Program-made: the position numbers and the translations under genes
The notes under the pieces: generated by a model
Seen by the model: the letters and a program-made list of their open reading frames with translations, nothing else
Told to the model about the DNA's origin: nothing
Database searches by the model: none
NCBI GenBank assembly: GCA_002707495.1
Contig: PAMZ01000022.1
Coordinates: 332,156 to 396,155 of the forward strand
Source of the DNA: Halobacteriovoraceae bacterium
Lineage (GTDB): Bacteria; Bdellovibrionota; Bacteriovoracia; Bacteriovoracales; Bacteriovoracaceae
Length of the DNA stretch: 64,000 nt
Direction: 5' to 3'
Part shown: in pieces, positions 59,342 to 64,000 of the stretch
How the letters are laid out: every line of letters begins with the position of its first letter
How positions within the stretch are numbered: position 1 is the first letter of the stretch

Positions 59342-60613
59342 ATGGGCTATCGTAAATATGACCCTATGATCAAAAAAATGATTATTGAGACTGGAAATAG
59401 AAACTTGTTTCCAGAACTTGATATACCGACAACTACTATCAATTATTGGTTAAAAGAATCTAAAGAGAAAGTGACTTCGAAAACTAATCATTTTTATGAG
59501 CAGACAATTAGAGCTTTAAAGAAAGATAATTTTGAACAAAAAGCTAAGTCTCTACTGGCCAAGAAGTGTTTAGAAAAGCTTTTAAGAGAACTCGGCGGCT
59601 ATGACAAAAAGTCTAAAGAGAACAGAAAATTTGTAGTTGAGACTATTGAGAGTTTTAAAGGTTTGCTTACTTTAAAAGAAATTATTAACGTCGTTGGGAT
59701 TTCACAAACAACTTTCTATCGTTGGAAAGTCGAAGTCTATGGGTGTAGCTATCATAGTCAAAAGAAAAAATGCATCACTTCATCTCCAACTCAATTGACT
59801 CTGTCTGAGCAAAAGAAGCTAGTAGAAATTGCAAGGAGTGTTAACTTTAGAAAATTCTCTACAGTAAGCCTGATGCATTATTGTCGAAGAAAGGAGATCT
59901 TAAATATCTCCCTTGAGAGATGGTACAAATACTTAAGACTATATGGAATAGAGAGGAAGTTCTATAAACATAAAAGGAAGCGTTATAAGCGCGGAATTAG
60001 AGCAAAAAAGATTAACGAAATATGGCATATTGATATTACTATTCTTAAATACGGTGACGGACAAAAGGCTTACTTACAACTACTTGTTGATAATTATTCA
60101 AGGCTGATCGTCGCTTGGAAACTCTCAGAGAAAAAGACAATGGGTGTGACCTACAAAACTATTTTAAAATCATTTAATTTTGTGCCTGACTTTAGTGGAG
60201 TTTTAATATGTGATGGGGGCACAGAAAATTTAGGATCGCTTCCCAGAAAACTTTTAATAGGAAAAGGGATAAAACAGCTTGTGGCCAAAAAGGATATTAG
60301 ATTTTCAAACTCAATGGTTGAGGCGGTGTTTAGACAGTTTAAGCAGAAATTTTATTTAAAGCCCTCAAATAATTATCAATCGCTTTATAGGTTGGTTTAT
60401 AAATTCGTCAGACAATATAATCGAGTCATTCCTCATAGCTCACTTGAGGGAGGGACTCCTTTGGAGGTTTTCACTGGAGAGTTTGTGCAAGCAGACTATA
60501 AAATGGCTAATAAAAAAGCGCTTAAAAACCTGAGGGATGAGAGAAGAGAGGAGTATAGAGCCTGCAATAAATGTAGTCGTAAATATTTAAGATCACGAGA
60601 AATGATCGCTTAG
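59342..60613 (+). CDS. DDE (rve-type) transposase
   Basis: 423-aa transposase/integrase. The first 170 residues contain two helix-turn-helix-like parts (PTTTINYWLKES and LKEIINVVGISQTTFYRWKV). The catalytic core has DDE: IWHIDITIL (first Asp), VLICDGGTENLG (second Asp) and FSNSMVEAVFRQFKQK (Glu), with PHSSLEGGTPLEVFTGE near the end as in IS3-type OrfB. A C-terminal CNKCSRKYLRSRE tail follows. Fusion of both functional halves in one ORF is unlike classical IS3 OrfA/OrfB. It has a good start context (AAGGAGTAAAAT ATG). No terminal inverted repeats or target duplication were recognised, so the IS borders are not defined. Confidence 0.82.
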   Translation: MGYRKYDPMIKKMIIETGNRNLFPELDIPTTTINYWLKESKEKVTSKTNHFYEQTIRALKKDNFEQKAKSLLAKKCLEKLLRELGGYDKKSKENRKFVVETIESFKGLLTLKEIINVVGISQTTFYRWKVEVYGCSYHSQKKKCITSSPTQLTLSEQKKLVEIARSVNFRKFSTVSLMHYCRRKEILNISLERWYKYLRLYGIERKFYKHKRKRYKRGIRAKKINEIWHIDITILKYGDGQKAYLQLLVDNYSRLIVAWKLSEKKTMGVTYKTILKSFNFVPDFSGVLICDGGTENLGSLPRKLLIGKGIKQLVAKKDIRFSNSMVEAVFRQFKQKFYLKPSNNYQSLYRLVYKFVRQYNRVIPHSSLEGGTPLEVFTGEFVQADYKMANKKALKNLRDERREEYRACNKCSRKYLRSREMIA

Positions 60614-60629
60614 ATAAAAGTTGTTATTG

Positions 60630-60655
60630 AATATATATCAATTGTGATATATATT
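60630..60655 (+). promoter_or_regulatory. 26-bp palindromic operator of the toxin-antitoxin pair
   Basis: AATATATATCA, centre ATTG, TGATATATATT: both 11-bp arms match perfectly. It ends six bases before the toxin ATG at 60662, where the antitoxin of HigBA-like systems usually binds to repress its own operon. Confidence 0.6.
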
Positions 60656-60661
60656 GTTCTG

Positions 60662-60949
60662 ATGTGGAAGGTCTTAGAGACAAAAGATGTCAGGAAAAAC
60701 TTAAAGAAAATACCAGTTGATATCAGAAGAAAATACAAAGCGTGGATTGCGGCAGTTCAAAACGGTGGTTCTGAAAACTTGGTAAATTTTCCTGGGTTTA
60801 AAGATAAGGCACTAAAAGGAAAACTAAGAGAATGTAGAGCCTCTAGACTGAACTTCCAGTATAGAGTCGTTTATACTGAAGATAAATTAGTAAAAGAGAT
60901 TATTGTAGTGAGTGTCACGGCACATAAATATGAGGAGATAAAAAGATGA
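60662..60949 (+). CDS. higB: HigB/RelE-type toxin
   Basis: 95 aa from the ATG at 60662 (an upstream reading from 60644 would run through the operator). RelE/ParE-fold toxin: KVLETKDVRKNLKKIPVDI at the start, ENLVNFPGFKDKALKGKLRECRAS, then FQYRVVYTEDKLVKEIIVVSVTAHKYE, where the terminal HxYE motif is typical of HigB/RelE mRNA interferases. Toxin first, antitoxin second, overlapping by 4 bp (ATGA), as in HigBA. It probably stabilises the element. Its own Shine-Dalgarno is weak. Confidence 0.82.
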   Translation: MWKVLETKDVRKNLKKIPVDIRRKYKAWIAAVQNGGSENLVNFPGFKDKALKGKLRECRASRLNFQYRVVYTEDKLVKEIIVVSVTAHKYEEIKR

Positions 60950-61206
60950 AGATAGATAGATCTGAATTAGTTGGAGCTGGCGAGTCTATTTCAATGACTC
61001 CTGGGGAAATGGTAAGAGAGTTAAGAGAATTAAAAGGTTGGTCTCAGTTGGATCTCGCTCGTGAAACAGGAATTTCTCAAACTAATATAAGTGCTATTGA
61101 AAATGGTAGAGTTCAGTTGGGAAAAGAGAGATCAATCGTCCTTGCGGAGGCACTGTCTGTCCATCCCGCATCTATAATGTTTGCTGACTATAAATTTGCA
61201 GCGTAA
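60946..61206 (+). CDS. higA: HigA-type Xre-family antitoxin
   Basis: 86-aa helix-turn-helix protein: MTPGEMVRELRELKGWSQLDLARETGISQTNISAIENGRVQLGKE, followed by a short helical end (LAEALSVHPASIMFADY). The Xre domain fits operator binding to the 26-bp palindrome upstream. It overlaps the toxin stop by 4 bp. Ends 10 nt before a complex terminator-like structure. Confidence 0.85.
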   Translation: MKIDRSELVGAGESISMTPGEMVRELRELKGWSQLDLARETGISQTNISAIENGRVQLGKERSIVLAEALSVHPASIMFADYKFAA

Positions 61207-61217
61207 CCAGCACAGAT

Positions 61218-61280
61218 AAAGGGGAGTTACAAAAAGGTGGCAACCTCTACCATCGGTCGGCGATGGTGGAACCCCTTTTT
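61218..61280 (+). terminator. Multi-branched terminator after the toxin-antitoxin pair
   Basis: An outer stem AAAGGGG (61218-61224) with CCCCTTT (61272-61278) encloses a perfect inner hairpin ACCATCG-GTCGG-CGATGGT (61249-61267) and a small GGTGGCAACC fold. A T-run follows at 61276-61280. The T-run supports termination; the branched form is unusual. Confidence 0.55.
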
Positions 61281-61461
61281 CCCCAAACTTCTTTAAAATC
61301 AACGACTTAATTATGGAAACTTACGCTAATTCGCAGTTCTGTGACCTGTCTTGAACAGTCCAAAACTGTCCCTGTTGCTGTCTATGATGAGAAACAACAA
61401 AAGATCTTATTTCTTAATATAGATTGTACTCCTTTCCCCAAGGGTAGAGTCAAATTATTTG

Positions 61462-61492
61462 TTGACCTTCCCCTTTGGGGAGGGTTTATGAT
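61462..61492 (+). promoter_or_regulatory. MerR/CueR-type promoter of copA
   Basis: TTGACC (61462-61467) and TATGAT (61487-61492) are separated by a 19-bp spacer, the hallmark of MerR-activated promoters. The spacer region carries the dyad ACCTTCCCC-TTT-GGGGAGGGT (61465-61485, one mismatch), which is very like the E. coli CueR box at copA. The ATG of copA is 24 nt beyond the -10. A second, weaker dyad (about 61430-61450) lies upstream. Confidence 0.88.
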
Positions 61493-61516
61493 ACTTAATA
61501 TCAAGGAGACTAAGTT

Positions 61517-63721
61517 ATGCAAAAAATTGATATAAAAATAGAAGGAATGACATGTGCATCATGCGTAGGTCGAGTTGAAAAAAAACTTAAGTCGAATGAG
61601 TATATTTCTGAGGTTTCTGTTAATTTAGCAACTGAAAAAGGGCAAGTTCTATACAATGAATCTAAAGTAAAAGCAGAGGATATTATATCGCTAGTAAAAG
61701 ATGCTGGCTATGAAGCTTACTTTGTTACAATGAACTCAAGTCAGACTTTTCAAGAGAATAAAGAAAAAAAACTAAAAAGTGAAAGAAACATTTTAATTTT
61801 CTCTTCCGTTTTAACGATACCTCTCGTAATCCCAATGTTTTTTATGCTATTTGGTGTCAATTTCCATATTAATGGTTGGGTACAACTCCTATTAGCAACA
61901 CCAGTTCAATTCTATATAGGTGCAAGGTTTTATAGGTCGGCATGGGGAGCTTTAAAAAATAAGAGCGGTAATATGGAGTTACTTGTAGCTATTGGTACAA
62001 GTGCTGCTTATTTTCTAAGCTTATATCTTGTTCTGAAAAATTTAGAACACCTTCATCACAAAACAGTTCATTTATACTTTGAGAGTTCGAGTGTAATTAT
62101 TACTTTGATTCTTCTTGGGAAGTACATGGAGTCTAAGGCCAAAATGCAAACGACAGAGGCGATCAGAGCACTTCAAAAACTAAGACCAGAAACGGCAAAT
62201 ATTGAAAACAAAAGTGGTGAAGTAGTTGAGAAAAAGATCAATGAAATTTCTGTTGGAGAGATTGTCGTCATTAAGTCTGGAGAAAGAGTCCCATTAGATG
62301 CTGAGATAGTCGATGGGGAAACAGAAATTGATGAATCAATGGTTACTGGAGAGAGTATCCCTGTTTCAAAGAAAGTTGGAGATGGTATAATTGGCGGATC
62401 AATTAACGCAGATGGAGTAATTAAGGCTAAAGTGAGCACTATTGGTGCTGAGACTGTTTTATCCAAAATCATTAGGCTCGTTGAAGAAGCTCAAGCTGAA
62501 AAAGCTCCAATTCAAAGGATTGTTGATAGGGTAAGTTTTTATTTCGTTCCCATTGTCGTTGTAATAGCCATAATTACATTTTGTTTGACATTTTTGCTAC
62601 AATCAAATGTTGAGGCAGCAATATTAAATGCTGTTGCTGTATTAGTTATTGCCTGCCCTTGCGCTCTTGGGCTTGCAACTCCTACCTCTATAATGGTTGG
62701 GACTGGACAAGCTGCTAAGTCTGGGATTTTAATTAAAAACTCTGAAGCATTAGAGCTGGCGCATTCTATAAATGTTTTAGCGTTCGATAAGACGGGGACT
62801 CTAACCGAAGGAAAGCCAGTCGTTAATGAAATTGAATATTTTGATAAAAATTCTGAATTTATCAATAGTCTTTTATTAAGTATTCAATCCAACAGTGAAC
62901 ACCCACTAGGGAAAGCTTTGGTTAAATATTTAGAACAAAAAGGTGTTAGAAAGATTGAAGTATCTGGAATTAAAACTCTACGAGGGAAAGGAATAGAGGC
63001 GATAGTTAAGGATGAAAAGTATTTAATTGCTAATAAGAAAGCTTTAACTGGGAAAAAACTACCGGAAGATATTGAGAACTTTATTAAAGAAAAAGAAAAG
63101 TCAGGTGAAACTGTTTCATTATTAATTGAAGATAGTGGAAACAAAGTGCTTTGTGCTTTTAGTTTCATAGATAAGCTCAAAGATAATTCTAAACAAGCAA
63201 TACAAGAAATAAAGCAATTAGATGTTAAGCCTATTCTTATTTCCGGAGACAATAAAGGAAGTGTAACTAAAGTTGCTTCTGAGTTGCAAATTGAAGAATT
63301 TTATTATGAAGTTCTTCCAGAGGAGAAGTCTGAAGTTATTAAAGAGCTGAAGAAAAAGTATAAAATTGTATCGATGGTAGGAGATGGTGTAAATGATGCT
63401 CCTGCATTAGCACTAAGTGATGTTGGTTTTGCGATGTCAACTGGAACTGATGTGGCCATGCATAGTGCTGAGATTACTTTAATGAGAGGAAACCCACTTC
63501 TTATTCCAGATGCAATTTCAATTTCAAATGCTACTTATAGCAAAATTAAGCAAAATCTTTTTTGGGCATTCTTTTACAATATTGTAGGAATTCCACTTGC
63601 TGCGCTTGGCTTTTTAAATCCAATGATTGCTGGTGGGACTATGGCCTTAAGTTCAGTAAGTGTATTAAGTAACTCACTGTTGTTAAAAAGATGGAAACCT
63701 AAATCTGGAGGGAGATCATGA
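61517..63721 (+). CDS. copA: Copper-exporting P1B-type ATPase
   Basis: 734-aa inner-membrane pump that exports Cu(I) from the cytoplasm. One N-terminal metal-binding domain (GMTCASC, Cys13 and Cys16), eight membrane segments with CPC (Cys380-Pro-Cys382, ACPCALGLATPT), phosphorylated Asp424 in DKTGTLTEG, SEHPLGK (His462-Pro463) and GDGVNDAPAL. Length is typical. AAGGAG precedes the ATG. A CueR-like promoter drives it and a truncated cueR follows, overlapping by 4 bp (ATGA). Carried on the mobile element. Confidence 0.96.
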   Translation: MQKIDIKIEGMTCASCVGRVEKKLKSNEYISEVSVNLATEKGQVLYNESKVKAEDIISLVKDAGYEAYFVTMNSSQTFQENKEKKLKSERNILIFSSVLTIPLVIPMFFMLFGVNFHINGWVQLLLATPVQFYIGARFYRSAWGALKNKSGNMELLVAIGTSAAYFLSLYLVLKNLEHLHHKTVHLYFESSSVIITLILLGKYMESKAKMQTTEAIRALQKLRPETANIENKSGEVVEKKINEISVGEIVVIKSGERVPLDAEIVDGETEIDESMVTGESIPVSKKVGDGIIGGSINADGVIKAKVSTIGAETVLSKIIRLVEEAQAEKAPIQRIVDRVSFYFVPIVVVIAIITFCLTFLLQSNVEAAILNAVAVLVIACPCALGLATPTSIMVGTGQAAKSGILIKNSEALELAHSINVLAFDKTGTLTEGKPVVNEIEYFDKNSEFINSLLLSIQSNSEHPLGKALVKYLEQKGVRKIEVSGIKTLRGKGIEAIVKDEKYLIANKKALTGKKLPEDIENFIKEKEKSGETVSLLIEDSGNKVLCAFSFIDKLKDNSKQAIQEIKQLDVKPILISGDNKGSVTKVASELQIEEFYYEVLPEEKSEVIKELKKKYKIVSMVGDGVNDAPALALSDVGFAMSTGTDVAMHSAEITLMRGNPLLIPDAISISNATYSKIKQNLFWAFFYNIVGIPLAALGFLNPMIAGGTMALSSVSVLSNSLLLKRWKPKSGGRS

Positions 63722-63906
63722 ATATCGGAGAGGTTGCAAAGAAAAGTGGTGTTTCAGCGAAAATGATAAGAAAATATGAAGACTCTGGTTTAGTACCTAA
63801 GGCTAAGCGAAACGAATCTGGCTATAGAAGTTATTCTAATAATGATGTGCATACTTTTAGATTTATTAAAACTGCTAGATCTCTTGGGTTTTCTTTAAAG
63901 GATTGA
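63718..63906 (+). pseudogene. cueR: cueR-like MerR regulator, truncated by an IS
   Basis: The frame encodes 62 residues with an intact MerR winged-helix start: MNIGEVAKKSGVSAKMIRKYEDSGLVPKAKRNESGYRSYSNNDVHTFRFIKTARSLGFSL (given as motif order, helix-turn-helix at 3-22, wing at about 33-45). Family members need about 130 residues, including a dimer helix and C-terminal Cys metal loop. The frame stops at TGA (63904-63906), which is the first base triplet of the IS3-like left end. The ATG overlaps copA by 4 bp. The product cannot sense copper. Confidence 0.85.
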
Positions 63907-64000
63907 CCTGCCCCCCAAATTTACTCACATAATAATTGGTACTATAATACCAACTAAAGGAGTCAATTTATGGGAATGGTTCGCTACAAAGAAGAGCAAA
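63904..64000 (+). mobile_element. Left end of an IS3-like insertion sequence (partial)
   Basis: TGACCTGCCCCCC (63904-63916) is a typical terminal sequence of IS3-family elements of the IS51/IS150 type. An AAAGGAG site and the OrfA start follow 54 bp inside. It interrupts the cueR frame exactly at its TGA. The element continues outside the window. Confidence 0.7.
63970..64000 (+). CDS. IS3-family transposase OrfA, N-terminal end only
   Basis: ATG at 63970 with AAAGGAG about 9 nt upstream. The ten visible codons (MGMVRYKEEQ) match the start of IS3-type OrfA proteins (basic, followed by an EEQ before the helix-turn-helix). The rest lies beyond the window, so the assignment rests on this start and the adjacent terminal sequence. 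Confidence 0.6.
   Translation, partial: MGMVRYKEEQ

Larger units (their letters stand above)
53310..64000. mobile_element. Integrated mobile element, left end at tRNA, right end outside window
   Basis: From the 3' end of the tRNA-CAT gene onwards the content changes to mobile functions: a serine recombinase, replication-relaxation-like protein, FtsK-type ATPase, sigma-like protein, transposase, HigBA-like pair and copper resistance, plus an IS3 end. The exact left boundary is within 53292-53330, where the recombinase ORF overlaps the tRNA. No second copy of the tRNA 3' end is seen in the window, so the right end lies beyond 64000, or part of this tract is a different element. Confidence 0.65.

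Noticed and set aside
61341..61535. 64-aa ORF before copA
   Set aside because: It runs through the CueR-type promoter and overlaps the copA start; no family match or ribosome site.
1..64000. CRISPR array
   Set aside because: No regularly spaced direct repeats were seen anywhere in the window.

Overview
The window looks like a chromosome segment of a low-GC Gram-negative bacterium. Many genes carry signal peptides or lipoboxes, several encode outer-membrane beta-barrels, and there are a TonB system, YceI and MscS proteins. The density of secreted hydrolases and one-off lipoproteins, plus a CarF/TMEM189-type desaturase, a RadD homologue and DUF4360, DUF1499 and DUF2452 proteins, suggests Bdellovibrionota (Bacteriovorax-like predatory bacteria). 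That assignment is inference; no rRNA is present.

1-53,240 reads as host chromosome. 45-4,493: a transglutaminase-like/beta-barrel fusion, a candidate structured ncRNA with a pseudoknot, and a three-gene envelope operon. 4,722-7,420: a lipoprotein, dihydrofolate reductase, MscS and a DUF481 barrel. 7,485-11,180: a SnoaL-like gene facing a tightly overlapping three-gene operon (PvcA/Dit1-type isonitrile synthase, Fe(II)/2-oxoglutarate oxygenase, FAD monooxygenase) that probably makes an isonitrile metabolite. 11,278-15,653: two HExxH secreted proteins, a subtilase and an RRM protein. 15,713-19,070: twin perfect dyads and a sigma-54-like promoter ahead of two DUF4360 secreted proteins, then a TPR/winged-helix regulator. 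19,228-24,807: ferrochelatase, a haem-type TonB-dependent receptor, TonB, and envelope proteins. 25,717-33,094: RadD, a CarF-type desaturase, a PAP2 enzyme, and a UbiA-like/rifampin-phosphotransferase-like pair. 33,799-38,178: a MoxR-DUF58-membrane protein operon. 38,183-52,729: mostly metabolic and envelope genes (thiolase, EEP and PLD phosphodiesterases, K+ channel, SDR, YceI/LysR, Apt, TlyA, DapF).

At 52,926-53,160 are two very short genes with strong Shine-Dalgarno sequences, followed by a tRNA with anticodon CAT. A serine recombinase ORF runs into the 3' end of this tRNA, marking the left end of a mobile element that continues past the window. Inside it are a replication-relaxation-like protein, an FtsK-type ATPase, a sigma-region-4-like protein, a broken quinone oxidoreductase gene, a DDE transposase, a HigBA-like toxin-antitoxin pair, and a copper ATPase with a textbook MerR-type 19-bp-spacer promoter. 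The cueR-like gene after copA is cut after 62 codons by the left end of an IS3-like element, whose transposase gene begins in the last 31 bases.

All calls come from reading the sequence; no database or structure search was run.
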